A stretch of DNA of 37,137 nt from Deltaproteobacteria bacterium (lineage in GTDB: Bacteria; Myxococcota_A; Polyangia; DRWM01; JAAZOP01): the NCBI GenBank assembly GCA_016218765.1, contig JACRCZ010000064.1:1-37137 (forward strand), read 5' to 3'. Positions 1 through 11,013 of the stretch are shown piece after piece; position 1 is the stretch's first letter; each line of letters begins with the position of its first letter. The position numbers and the translations under genes were made by a program. The notes beneath the pieces are model-generated. The model did no database searches, was not told the origin of the DNA, and saw only the letters and a list, made by a program, of their open reading frames with translations.

Positions 1-1
1 G

Positions 2-235
2 ACTTCGGCCACGGTCATCACCGATCGCGAGACGGGCCGTTCGAAGGGCTTCGGGTTCGTCGAGTTCGCGAGCCCCGAGGAGGCCAAGAAGGCGATCGAG
101 GGTCTGAACGGCAAGGAACTGCAGGGCCGGACGATCACGGTTGCCGAGGCGCGTCCGCGCGAGGAGCGCGGGGGCGGCGGCGGCGGCGGCCGCGGCGGCC
201 GCGGCGGCGGCGGCGGCTACCGCGATCGCTACTAG
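2..235 (+). CDS. Glycine-rich RRM RNA-binding protein, 3' part
   Basis: This is the C-terminal 77 residues of a small single-RRM protein; the start lies before the window. The visible part holds the RNP1 motif KGFGFVEF (aromatic residues that stack on RNA bases), then the last helix and strand of the RRM fold ([29 protein letters not shown]). A short tail follows, made almost only of Gly and Arg and ending YRDRY. This is the architecture of bacterial and cyanobacterial Rbp proteins, which bind single-stranded RNA and act as RNA chaperones, often under cold stress. The N-terminal RNP2 strand is missing only because the window begins inside the gene. A strong GC hairpin follows the stop codon. 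Confidence 0.9.
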   Translation, partial: TSATVITDRETGRSKGFGFVEFASPEEAKKAIEGLNGKELQGRTITVAEARPREERGGGGGGGRGGRGGGGGYRDRY

Positions 236-252
236 CCCGAACCGGAAAGACG

Positions 253-299
253 CCCCGGAACCGCTCCGCCGCCGACGGGCGTGCGGAGCGGCGCCGGGG
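253..299 (+). terminator. GC-rich hairpin after RRM gene
   Basis: CCGCTCCGC (261-269) pairs perfectly with GCGGAGCGG (283-291). After a 2-nt internal mismatch an outer stem CCCCGG (253-258) pairs with CCGGGG (294-299). The loop is 13 nt. It lies 17 bases after the RRM stop codon and 37 bases before the sigma-factor start. There is no T-run after it, so it may end or attenuate transcription without being a classical intrinsic terminator. It could also stabilise the 3' end of the RRM mRNA. Confidence 0.5.
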
Positions 300-335
300 T
301 CGTACGGCCTCGGGGGGCAAGCGGCGGGGCGAGGT

Positions 336-1961
336 ATGAGCACCAGGGAGCCGACCGACAGGCGGCCGTCCGACCGTGCGCTGCCGGCGCGGGCCGCGAA
401 GCCTGTGCGGAGCGTCGCGCCCGCTGCGACGGCGGCGGACGACGACGACGAGTCGGCCGTCCCGGGGCGTTCGAACGATCCCCTGCGGCAGTTCCTGGGT
501 CGAATGGCGACCGTGCCGGTCCTGACGCGCGAGGGCGAGGTGGCGGTGGCCCGGCGCATCGAGGCCGGGGAACGGAAGGTCCTGTCCACGCTGTTCCGCT
601 CGCCGGTGGCCGTGCGCGAGATCCTCGAGCTGGGCGAAGGGCTGCGGCGCGGCGCGATTCGCGTCCACGAGGTCGTGCGCCAGTTCGAGGACGAGGAGGG
701 GGACGAGGATTTCGACGAGGTTGCGGCGGTGCGGCGCGTCGTGCGGCAGATCGATCAGGTCCGCCGCCAGGCTCGCGCCATCGCGCACGCACGGGCGCGT
801 CTCGGCCGGGCCGGGTCGCCCGGGTCGCGACGCCGCGCGAGCCTCGACGCGATCGAGGTCCGGCGTGCCGGCATGGTGGAGACGTTGTGCGCGCTGCGGC
901 TCACCGGCCGCCGCGTGGCGGCGATTGTCGGCCGGCTGGAGCAGTTCCATCGTCGCATCGAGCGGGCGCGCGCCGACATCGCGGAGCGGGAGCGCGCGGC
1001 CGGGATGGACGAGCAGACGCTGCGGCGCACGATCCGCCGCATGCGCACCGGCCGGGCCGCGGAGCGGACGATCGCACGGAAGCTCGGCGCGCACCTGGCC
1101 GAGCTGGTGGAGGCCGAACGCGCCATCCGCGGCTCGCGGCGCGCGATCGCGAAGGTCGAGCGGGAGGCGAACCTGTCGGCCGGCGAGCTGACGGGGACGT
1201 TCGACGCCATCCGCGACGGCCAGCGCGAGGCGGAGCAGGCGCGGGGGGAGCTGGTCGTGGCCAACCTGCGCCTCGTGGTGTGGATCGCGAAGCGCTACGT
1301 CAACCGCGGGCTGCAGTTCATGGACCTCATCCAGGAGGGGAACATCGGACTGATGCGGGCGGTGGACAAGTTCGAATACCGCCGCGGCTACAAGTTCTCC
1401 ACCTACGCCACCTGGTGGGTGCGGCAGGCGATCACGCGCGGGATCGCCGATCACGCGCGCACGATCCGGGTCCCGGTGCACATGATCGAGGCGATGCACA
1501 AGGTGCTCCGGACCACCCGGCTGCTCGTCCAGGAGATCGGGCGCGAGCCCACGGCCGAGGAGCTGGCCGCGAGGATGGAAGTGCACCCGGATCGGGTGCG
1601 CAACGTGCTGCGCGTCGCTCGCGAGCCCATCTCCCTGGAGACGCCCATCGGCGAGGAGCAGGACAGCCACCTCGGGGATTTCATCGAGGACAAGGCGGCG
1701 GTCTCGCCCGCGGACGCGACCGTCGATGTCGACCTCTCCGACCGCATCCGCGACGTGCTGCACACCGTCACGGGACGCGAGGAGAAGGTGCTGCGCATGC
1801 GCTTCGGCATCGGCGAGCGCTGTGATCACACGCTGGAGGAGGTGGGCCGGGAGTTCGGGGTGACGCGCGAGCGCATCCGGCAGATCGAAGCCAAGGCGCT
1901 GCGGAAGCTCCGCCACCCGACGCGCAGCGAACGGCTGCGCGTCTTCCGGGAGCCGGTGTGA
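336..1961 (+). CDS. rpoD: RpoD-type sigma-70 factor
   Basis: This 541-residue protein is a group 1/2 sigma factor that directs RNA polymerase to -35/-10 promoters. Region 1.2 is visible near the N-terminus ([10 protein letters not shown]). A charged non-conserved region of about 200 residues follows. Region 2 is nearly canonical ([48 protein letters not shown]) from about residue 309. Region 3 is present, and region 4.2 has the helix-turn-helix [20 protein letters not shown] near residue 510. The acidic N-terminus is short and only DDDDE-like, so a full region 1.1 is doubtful. The reading frame is open upstream to 141 through an Ala-rich shadow of the RRM gene tail. I prefer ATG 336, which sits just after GGGGCGAGG. 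It could be the housekeeping sigma or a close paralogue; the canonical 2.4/4.2 motifs fit the TTGACC/TAnnnT promoters seen in this window. Confidence 0.93.
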   Translation: MSTREPTDRRPSDRALPARAAKPVRSVAPAATAADDDDESAVPGRSNDPLRQFLGRMATVPVLTREGEVAVARRIEAGERKVLSTLFRSPVAVREILELGEGLRRGAIRVHEVVRQFEDEEGDEDFDEVAAVRRVVRQIDQVRRQARAIAHARARLGRAGSPGSRRRASLDAIEVRRAGMVETLCALRLTGRRVAAIVGRLEQFHRRIERARADIAERERAAGMDEQTLRRTIRRMRTGRAAERTIARKLGAHLAELVEAERAIRGSRRAIAKVEREANLSAGELTGTFDAIRDGQREAEQARGELVVANLRLVVWIAKRYVNRGLQFMDLIQEGNIGLMRAVDKFEYRRGYKFSTYATWWVRQAITRGIADHARTIRVPVHMIEAMHKVLRTTRLLVQEIGREPTAEELAARMEVHPDRVRNVLRVAREPISLETPIGEEQDSHLGDFIEDKAAVSPADATVDVDLSDRIRDVLHTVTGREEKVLRMRFGIGERCDHTLEEVGREFGVTRERIRQIEAKALRKLRHPTRSERLRVFREPV

Positions 1962-2036
1962 CGGGTGCTCCGCCGGGACCGGCCGCAGGTCCCGTCGCGC
2001 CCGCCCCGCCGCGCTGCCACGTCCGGAGGAGGTCCC

Positions 2037-2234
2037 TTGAAGACAAGACCATCCATCGTCAAGAGGCAGAAGGAAATCACGCGGCTCGAGCGCCAGCAGG
2101 CCAAGGCCGAACGGCGCCGCATGCGCCGGGAGGAGCGCGACACGCACGCGCCCGCGCCCGGCGCCGGCCCGGGTCCGGGTGCATCGGAGTCCGCAGCCCC
2201 GCCGCCGCCCGATGAGAAGGTCGCCGGCGGCTGA
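2037..2234 (+). CDS. Small basic conserved-looking protein
   Basis: This 65-residue protein probably starts at TTG 2037, preceded by an excellent Shine-Dalgarno sequence GGAGGAGGT (2025-2033). The first 35 residues are extremely basic and likely one long helix (KTRPSIVKRQKEITRLERQ and so on). The rest is a low-complexity Ala/Pro/Gly tail. Similar short proteins with a KRQKE-type helix are, from memory, common in Deltaproteobacteria and relatives, with no assigned function; the charge suggests nucleic acid or ribosome binding. It lies 75 bases after the sigma factor and may be co-transcribed. The longer frame back to 1965 has no better ribosome site. Function unknown. Confidence 0.65.
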   Translation: MKTRPSIVKRQKEITRLERQQAKAERRRMRREERDTHAPAPGAGPGPGASESAAPPPPDEKVAGG

Positions 2235-2301
2235 GTCCGGGCGGCCTGCTCCGCCCGGCGCCGCGCCGGCCGCTCCGCGGAGGGCCCGGAGCGTCCTTCG
2301 C

Positions 2302-3162
2302 ATGGTTGCCCTCCCTTGCGCCGTGTACCTCCTGGCGACCGCCGTCCCGGCGTGCGCTCCTGCCGCCGACGGGGGCGAGGGCGGCGCGGACGCCCCGCGC
2401 GGGGATGCGGTCGACGTCCCCGGCGGGGAGGACGCCGGCGTGGAAGAAGCGGCCGGCGGCGATGCCGCGGAGGCCGTCGGGGACGGGCCGGACGACCGGA
2501 TCGAGGACGCGGGCGCCCCCTGCCCGCCGCTCATGGCGCTCGTGAACGGCGTCTTCTGCATCGACATCTACGAAGGGAAGCTCGAGGAGCAGGCCCCGGA
2601 CGGCTCCTGGGCGCCCGCGGAGCCGTACTTCACGGTCGGGAGCCGCGTCGTGCGCGCCGTGCCGGCCGAAGGCTCGGTGCCGCAGGGGTACATCTCCGGC
2701 GTCGAGGCCCAGGCCGCGTGCGGGCGCTCGGGCAAGCGACTCTGCACCTCGGATGAGTGGCTGGCCGCATGCCAGGGTGCCGCCGGCCGCATCTACCCGT
2801 ACGGGGACGAGCACATCGACGGCGCGTGCAACGACCGCTATGCGGGCGGCCATCCCGTGGTGGACTACTTCGGCACCAGCGAGGGCGTCTGGGACATGGC
2901 GCACATGAACGACCCCGGCATCAACCGGCAGCCGGGAACCGTCGCCCCCGGCGGCTCGTTCGCCGCGTGCGCGAGCGACCGGGGCGTCTTCGATCTGCAC
3001 GGCAACCTGCACGAGTGGGTCGCCGACGCCGGCGGCACCTTCCGCGGCGGCTTCTACGCGGACGCGGTGCTCAACGGCGCCGGCTGCCTGTATCGCACGA
3101 CCGCCCACGACATGAGCTACCACGACTACTCGACCGGCTTCCGCTGCTGCGTCGATCGTTGA
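2302..3162 (+). CDS. FGE/SUMF1-fold lipoprotein, likely non-catalytic
   Basis: This is a 286-residue exported protein. The N-terminus is a hydrophobic segment ending in a lipobox-like AVPAC (Cys18), then an acidic Gly/Asp/Glu linker of about 60 residues, then a formylglycine-generating-enzyme (SUMF1, PF03781) fold. Typical marks are GKRLCTSDEWLAACQG, YPYGD, FDLHGNLHEWVAD, RGGFY and the terminal STGFRCCVD. True FGE carries two catalytic cysteines in the pattern GGSYMCHRSYC. Here the first is replaced (RGGFYADAVLNGAGC), so sulfatase-activating chemistry is unlikely and a structural or ligand-binding role is more probable. ATG 2302 has GGAG ten bases upstream. An in-frame ATG at 2212 would add an Arg-rich n-region and overlap the previous gene, so the start is not certain. 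Confidence 0.85.
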   Translation: MVALPCAVYLLATAVPACAPAADGGEGGADAPRGDAVDVPGGEDAGVEEAAGGDAAEAVGDGPDDRIEDAGAPCPPLMALVNGVFCIDIYEGKLEEQAPDGSWAPAEPYFTVGSRVVRAVPAEGSVPQGYISGVEAQAACGRSGKRLCTSDEWLAACQGAAGRIYPYGDEHIDGACNDRYAGGHPVVDYFGTSEGVWDMAHMNDPGINRQPGTVAPGGSFAACASDRGVFDLHGNLHEWVADAGGTFRGGFYADAVLNGAGCLYRTTAHDMSYHDYSTGFRCCVDR

Positions 3163-4494
<1,332 letters not shown>

Positions 4495-4504
4495 GGGCGG
4501 GCGG

Positions 4505-4540
4505 CCCTTCGACTCGCTTCGCTCGCTCAGGGCTCAGGGC
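4505..4540. repeat. CCCTTCGAC...CAGGG dispersed repeat copy
   Basis: An imperfect palindrome runs from CCCTTCGACTCGC to GCTCAGGG, followed at once by a second TCAGGGC. It sits between the convergent enolase and radical SAM genes. The ends CCCT/AGGG can pair, so it may also act as a weak bidirectional terminator. It belongs to the same family as the copies at 20689-20746 and 22511-22599. Confidence 0.6.
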
Positions 4541-4589
4541 CGGCTGGACGGCGGACGCCGGTCGGCGGGCGTGGCGGCCCCCGGGACCA

Positions 4590-5891
4590 TCAGAGGCGCT
4601 GGATCAGGTACAGGTACGTGGGCCTTCCGAGGCGCGGCGCGATGGAGCGGAACGCGGCGCGCAGGCGGCGTCGCGACTCCTCGCCGCCCGTCGCCTCGTC
4701 GACCAACGGCGAGAGGTAGATCGTCCCTCGTTCGTCGAGGCCGCGCCGCACGCGCGAACACAGGTTGGCCAGCGACGGCAGATGGCCGGCGGGAAGCCGC
4801 TCGCCCAACACGAAGTTCGCCGTGACCTCGACGCGTCGGTGCTCGCGGCCGAGGGCCAGCAGCCGCTCGAACGCCGCCTTGACCTCCGCGGCCGTGACCG
4901 GTTTGCCGAGCGTCTCCAGCGTCTCGGGATCGGCCGACTCCAGCCCCACGTTGACGAAACAGCGGTACGGCAGGCGCTCGAGCGTCGCGAACGGGGCCTC
5001 GCCGCCCTCCAGGAGGGAACGGACGCTGCCGAAGAAGAAGAGGTGCGGTTCGCCGACCAGCGACCGCTCCAGCCCGAACGTCTCGAAGGCCCGTCGTGCG
5101 GCGTGCTCGATCGCTTCGGCGCCGGCGGCCAGGGCGTCGTGCTGGGCGAGGAAGACGCCGGCGTGGTTCGGCAGATCGGGGCCGACGAGGGCGGCGACCT
5201 CGTCGATCTGGCGGTCCACGTCGGCCTGCGGCCGGACGCGGAACGCGCCGCGCGAGCGGACGGTGCAGAACCGGCATTGGTGGCGGCAGCCGTCGGCGAG
5301 CAGGACGGGGAGGACATCGTAGTCGACGTGGCGCGCGTCGGGCGGCAGCACGGGCAGGTCGTCGCCGAGGATCTCGTGCAGGCGGCACGTCTTGGCCGCG
5401 AGCCGCGCGGAGTCGTTCTCCCCGACCTGCGCCAGGAACCGCGCGACGGCGGCCGGGGCGTCGCCGGTGCGGATCGTGCGCAGTCTTTCCGGGAGCGACT
5501 CGGCGGCGTCGATCGCCTCGTGTACCGCGGGGCGCCCGAACGGCTTGTCCCACAGCACCGCGTTGCTGGGGTAGGGCAGGCACGGCAGGTAGTACTCGCC
5601 CAGCAGCGTGTGCAAGTTGCGGTAGTCGGCGGCCGAGTAGTAGACCCAGTCGCCGCGCGCGGTGCGCTTGAGCCAGTCGGCCGGATGGGGCCAGGTCGGC
5701 CCGCGCCCTTGGACGAAGCGCACGGCCCCGCCCGGGCCGCAGTGGAAGACGTGGCTTGAGGTCCGGATTTCGGAATAGCGGCCGAAGCGCAGCGGTGCGC
5801 CGACCTTCAGGTAGCGGCGGGCGCCTTCGAGGTCCACGCGCACTTCCAGCTCGCCGTTGCGCCAGGCGTCCATCGACCCAGGAGCTCCCAT
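4590..5891 (-). CDS. Radical SAM protein coupled to an acyltransferase
   Basis: This is a 433-residue radical S-adenosylmethionine protein. The 4Fe-4S motif is CRHQCRFC (Cys202, Cys206, Cys209, spacing CX3CX2C). A TIM-barrel core follows with a GLESAD segment typical of the SAM-binding strand, then a C-terminal part ending TYLYLIQRL. The N-terminal 200 residues form an extra domain that I do not recognise (FGRYSEIRTSSHVFHCG, WVYYSAADYRNLHTLLGEYYLPC). ATG 5891 overlaps the stop of the upstream condensation-like gene in a TGATG arrangement, so the two are translated together. No B12-binding domain or twitch/SPASM cysteine cluster is evident. The substrate is unknown. An alternative start is ATG 5873 (MDAWRNGE). 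Confidence 0.88.
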   Translation of the reverse strand: MGAPGSMDAWRNGELEVRVDLEGARRYLKVGAPLRFGRYSEIRTSSHVFHCGPGGAVRFVQGRGPTWPHPADWLKRTARGDWVYYSAADYRNLHTLLGEYYLPCLPYPSNAVLWDKPFGRPAVHEAIDAAESLPERLRTIRTGDAPAAVARFLAQVGENDSARLAAKTCRLHEILGDDLPVLPPDARHVDYDVLPVLLADGCRHQCRFCTVRSRGAFRVRPQADVDRQIDEVAALVGPDLPNHAGVFLAQHDALAAGAEAIEHAARRAFETFGLERSLVGEPHLFFFGSVRSLLEGGEAPFATLERLPYRCFVNVGLESADPETLETLGKPVTAAEVKAAFERLLALGREHRRVEVTANFVLGERLPAGHLPSLANLCSRVRRGLDERGTIYLSPLVDEATGGEESRRRLRAAFRSIAPRLGRPTYLYLIQRL

Positions 5892-7183
5892 CAGGCCGAG
5901 CCCCCGGCCTCCGCGAAGATCGACTCCAGCTCGGCCGCCAGCCGTTCCAGCCCCGCCGCCGTCTCGGCGTATCCGGTGAAGTGGATCGTGAGGTTGTCGC
6001 CGAAGCCCGTCGCGGTCAGAACGGGGATGGGGAGGCCACGCACCGACGGTCCGACGAAGGTCGCGTCGCGCACCAGGTTGCCGAACGGGGCCAGGCAGGC
6101 ATCCAGCGGGCCGATGTTGGTGACCAGCAGCCCGCGAGTGAGCAGCCGGCGGATCCAGACCCCGAAGACCAGGCGGGTGAGCCGCCGCACGAGACGGTGC
6201 GGCAGGCAGAGGATGAGCGGCAGATTCAGCAGGAGCGCCGCCAGGCCGCTGACGCCCGGGTCGCGGCGGGCCGTCAGCCGGGTCACTTCGACCAGGGCGT
6301 CGGGAAGCGACGCGGCGTGCGCCCGCGGCAGCGCGACCGAGATGACGGCGCTGAGGTTGGCGATCCGCGGCTGCTCGTCGGCCAGACGGCGGCGCAGGTC
6401 GGCCGTAAAGAAGCAGCCGATCCGTCCCCGGACACTGATGCGCCGCACGAGGACCGCCAGGGCCGCGACCAGCAGGTCGTTGACGGTCGCGTTCCGGGCG
6501 CGGCACAGCTTCCGCAACGGCGAACCTTCGCCGACGTCGATCCGGACCGTGCGCCATGTCGCCGGCCCGGCCGGCGGCGGTCTCGCGGTCGCGGTGCGGG
6601 CCAGGAACGGCAGCTCGAGCGGGCGGATTGCCTCGCGCACCAGCCCCGCCCCAAGCCGCACCAGTCCGGTCGCCCCCAGCCGCCGGAAGAGGATCCCGAC
6701 ATTGCGTTCGACCGGGTAGGGTCGCTCGACCGCCTCGCCGCCCACTAAGAGGCGGGCCAGCTCCCGCACGGCGGCGAGCGTCCCCGCGCCGTCGGCCGCC
6801 ACGTGGAGCACGCTCACCAGCAGCCGGCAGCCGCGCCCCCAGGGCAGCACGGCGACCCGCCACGGCCAGCCCGCCCGCTCGTCGATCTCCCGCGCCAGCC
6901 ACTCCCGCGTGGCCACCTCGGGGTTCGGAGCCGGATCGAGCTGCTGGACCGCGTCGGCGGCGGACATCGCCGGGTCGGGCACCCACCGGTCGCGCCAGGC
7001 GCCGGGTTCGTAGCGGCAGCCCAGCAGCGGGAATGCGGCCACCGTGCCGGCGACCGCGCGCTCCGCTTGGTCCCGGTCGATGCGGCGGTCCAGGTCCACG
7101 ACGACCTGGAGGTGCTCGCGCCCCAGCACGGTCAAGGCCACGTCGAGAGGTTGTGCGGGGTAGGAAGACCGATTCTCGCTCAT
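5891..7183 (-). CDS. Condensation/WS-DGAT-fold acyltransferase
   Basis: This 430-residue protein belongs to the chloramphenicol-acetyltransferase-like superfamily, which includes NRPS condensation domains, PapA and wax-ester synthases. The active-site motif is LHVAADG (His127 and Asp131, matching HHXXXDG with the first His replaced by Leu). A later segment RNATVNDLLVAALAVLVRR matches the conserved VND helix of these acyltransferases. NIGPLDACLAPFGN and GFGDNLTIHF near the C-terminus fit the second half of the pseudo-dimer. It stands alone, with no carrier protein or adenylation domain, so it likely transfers an acyl group from CoA or another free donor. It is the first gene of a two-gene operon with the radical SAM gene. 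Start ATG 7183 follows a weak AGGTGA site; a promoter is readable at 7201-7229. Confidence 0.82.
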   Translation of the reverse strand: MSENRSSYPAQPLDVALTVLGREHLQVVVDLDRRIDRDQAERAVAGTVAAFPLLGCRYEPGAWRDRWVPDPAMSAADAVQQLDPAPNPEVATREWLAREIDERAGWPWRVAVLPWGRGCRLLVSVLHVAADGAGTLAAVRELARLLVGGEAVERPYPVERNVGILFRRLGATGLVRLGAGLVREAIRPLELPFLARTATARPPPAGPATWRTVRIDVGEGSPLRKLCRARNATVNDLLVAALAVLVRRISVRGRIGCFFTADLRRRLADEQPRIANLSAVISVALPRAHAASLPDALVEVTRLTARRDPGVSGLAALLLNLPLILCLPHRLVRRLTRLVFGVWIRRLLTRGLLVTNIGPLDACLAPFGNLVRDATFVGPSVRGLPIPVLTATGFGDNLTIHFTGYAETAAGLERLAAELESIFAEAGGSA

Positions 7184-7200
7184 CCCGTCACCTGGCGGCC

Positions 7201-7229
7201 ATTCCACCACGCGCACCCGGCCCCGGCAA
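7201..7229 (-). promoter_or_regulatory. Promoter of acyltransferase-radical SAM operon
   Basis: On the minus strand TTGCCG (7229-7224) is separated by 17 bases from TGGAAT (7206-7201). The start codon follows 17 bases downstream. It lies back to back with the glgX promoter, so the two units share a short divergent control region. Confidence 0.45.
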
Positions 7230-7261
7230 GCGCGCGTCCGCGCCGCGCCGGTCGTCCGTGA

Positions 7262-7291
7262 TTGACCCGCGTCGCCGATCCGCCCGACACT
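7262..7291 (+). promoter_or_regulatory. Putative leaderless promoter of glgX
   Basis: TTGACC (7262-7267), an 18-base spacer, and GACACT (7286-7291) lie only 6 bases before ATG 7298. Transcription would start at or beside the A of the start codon. No Shine-Dalgarno sequence precedes the gene, which agrees with a leaderless transcript. Confidence 0.5.
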
Positions 7292-7297
7292 CCGCGC

Positions 7298-9472
<2,175 letters not shown>

Positions 9473-9533
9473 CGAACGAAGCGCCGCCCATCCGCCGGCC
9501 GTGTCGTGCCGTCCGGAGTGGTTACCCTGCGGC

Positions 9534-10871
9534 ATGAGACACGGAACAGCGGCAGTTCTTCTTGCTTTCGCCCTTTCGTGCGGCGAGTCCACGGGGTTGC
9601 CGGGCGGTTCGGACCTGGTCATCGGTCCGGACGTCTGGGTACCGCCCGAGTGCGACCGGTCGGCCATCGCGGCCTATCCGACGGCGGCGGACCTCCTCGA
9701 GGATCCGGCGGGACCGCCGGCCAGCCCGCCGCGTGCGCCGGCGGACCAGCAGGCCTTGTTCGAGGCCGTGGTGCGGGCGGTCTCCGACGACTACGTCGAT
9801 CCGGCCTTCAACGGAGTGGACTGGCCGGGCATCGTCGCCTCCCACCGCGCTCGCGTCGGGGCCGGGATGGAGACCGAGACGTTCTATGCCGACCTGCGGG
9901 ACATGATCTCGGAGCTGGGCGACGAGCACTCGTACTTCTCTTCGCCGGGCGAGGTGCAGGCGGAACAGGCGGCGCTGGCCGGGCAGAACGACTTCGTCGG
10001 CTTCGGCGTGTACATGCTGCCGCTGCTCGAGAAGGACCGCGCCGCCGTGATCGCCGTTCTCCCGGGCTCGCCTGCGGAGCGCGGCGGGCTGGCGCAGCAC
10101 GATGCGATCGTCGCCCTGAACGGCTTCCCGCTGGTCGCGGGCGGCAAGTCGCACCCCGAGCGGCTGCGCGGGCCCGAGTGCACGGGTGCGGTGCTCACGA
10201 TCCAGTCCCCGGGGCAGGCGCCGCGGGAACTCACGATGGTTCGCCAGCGGTTCTCGGTCCCGCTGCCCGTGTACGATCGGCAGGTCCCCACGGCGGACGG
10301 CTCCCGCATCGGCTACGTCCTCTTGCCGACGTTTCTCGATTCGACCGTGCCGCAGCAGTTGCGCGACGCGCTCGGACGATTCGGGCCGCTCGACGCGCTG
10401 ATCGTCGACAACCGCGTCAACGGGGGCGGCTCGAGCCGGGTCCTCGAGCCCGTGCTCGGCCTGTTCGCCTCGGGCACGATGGGCCATTTCGCCAGCCGCG
10501 ACGGCACGCGTCCGCTGGAAATCGCCGCCGATCCCATTGAGGACTCCCAGACCGTGCCGCTGGTCGTCCTGATCGACGAAGGCACGGTGAGCTACGGCGA
10601 GATCTTCGCGGGCGTGCTGCAGGATATCGGCCGCGCCCTGCTGGCGGGCCGGACGACGCTGGGGAACGTCGAGGCCCTGCACGGCTTCGAGTTCACGGAC
10701 GGTTCGGAGCTGTGGCTGGCCGGCGAGCGTTTCGTCCCGCTGCACTCGACCGACGACTGGGAAGCGACCGGCATCGTCCCCGACGCCGAAGCCCACGCCG
10801 ACTGGGACACGTTCACCTTCGAGAGCGACCCCGTGATTGCCGCCGCCCTCGGGCTCCTCGGTCATTCCTAG
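9534..10871 (+). CDS. S41-type peptidase lipoprotein
   Basis: This 445-residue exported protein has a short signal peptide with lipobox-like FALSC (Cys16), so it is probably membrane-anchored. A helical N-terminal segment contains the family motif ELGDEHSYF. A PDZ-like domain follows (FVGFGVYMLP, VIAVLPGSPAERGGLAQHDAIVALNG). The TSPc/S41 catalytic domain contains GYVLLPTF, DALIVDNRVNGGGSS and DEGTVSYGEIFAGVLQDIGRA, with the presumed nucleophile Ser353. Classical CtpA/Prc enzymes use a Ser-Lys dyad with Lys in TFGKG; the matching stretch here is TTLGNVE, without Lys. It may therefore use another general base, as tricorn-like S41 members do, or be inactive. ATG 9534 is chosen because it begins the signal peptide; the open frame upstream to 9501 does not help export. 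Confidence 0.88.
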   Translation: MRHGTAAVLLAFALSCGESTGLPGGSDLVIGPDVWVPPECDRSAIAAYPTAADLLEDPAGPPASPPRAPADQQALFEAVVRAVSDDYVDPAFNGVDWPGIVASHRARVGAGMETETFYADLRDMISELGDEHSYFSSPGEVQAEQAALAGQNDFVGFGVYMLPLLEKDRAAVIAVLPGSPAERGGLAQHDAIVALNGFPLVAGGKSHPERLRGPECTGAVLTIQSPGQAPRELTMVRQRFSVPLPVYDRQVPTADGSRIGYVLLPTFLDSTVPQQLRDALGRFGPLDALIVDNRVNGGGSSRVLEPVLGLFASGTMGHFASRDGTRPLEIAADPIEDSQTVPLVVLIDEGTVSYGEIFAGVLQDIGRALLAGRTTLGNVEALHGFEFTDGSELWLAGERFVPLHSTDDWEATGIVPDAEAHADWDTFTFESDPVIAAALGLLGHS

Positions 10872-10939
10872 CACGGCCTTCGCACGCCCCGCCCATCGAC
10901 TCCTCCGATCGTCCCGCTTGTCCCATCGACCGACTGCTC

Positions 10940-10990
10940 CAATTGACCCACTCCTCCGATCGACCAACTCCTCCAATTGACCCCCTCCTC
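10940..10990 (+). repeat. 17-bp tandem repeat before the glycan operon
   Basis: Three exact-length 17-base units lie head to tail at 10940-10956, 10957-10973 and 10974-10990, with consensus CRATYGACCMMCTCCTC. Units one and three begin CAATTGACC, the middle one CGATCGACC. Degraded copies (catcgaccgactgctc, cgatcgtcccgcttgtcc, catcgactcctc) extend the array back to about 10894. The last unit supplies the TTGACC of the next gene's promoter. The array fills the space between the S41 gene and the glycan operon. Confidence 0.8.
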
Positions 10991-11005
10991 CCCCCCGGCT
11001 AGTCT
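10977..11005 (+). promoter_or_regulatory. Leaderless promoter of the glycan operon
   Basis: TTGACC (10977-10982), a 17-base spacer, and TAGTCT (11000-11005) are followed after 8 bases by the GTG start at 11014. No Shine-Dalgarno sequence is present. The -35 box is the last member of the 17-bp tandem array. Confidence 0.6.
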
Positions 11006-11013
11006 CCGCCGCC

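Noticed and set aside
171..220. GGC-rich run as a simple-sequence repeat
   Set aside because: It encodes the Gly/Arg tail that is normal for this RRM family.
141..335. Upstream extension of the sigma factor with a poly-Ala run
   Set aside because: It is the out-of-frame reading of the Gly-rich RRM tail (GGC repeats) and of the terminator hairpin.
135..2567. 810-codon minus-strand frame across the sigma factor and lipoprotein
   Set aside because: It crosses several well-supported plus-strand genes and has only low-complexity Arg/Pro/Ala sequence; it is caused by the high GC content.
4501..4589. Small RNA or tRNA between enolase and the radical SAM gene
   Set aside because: No cloverleaf or promoter; the content is explained by the dispersed repeat and GC-rich spacer.
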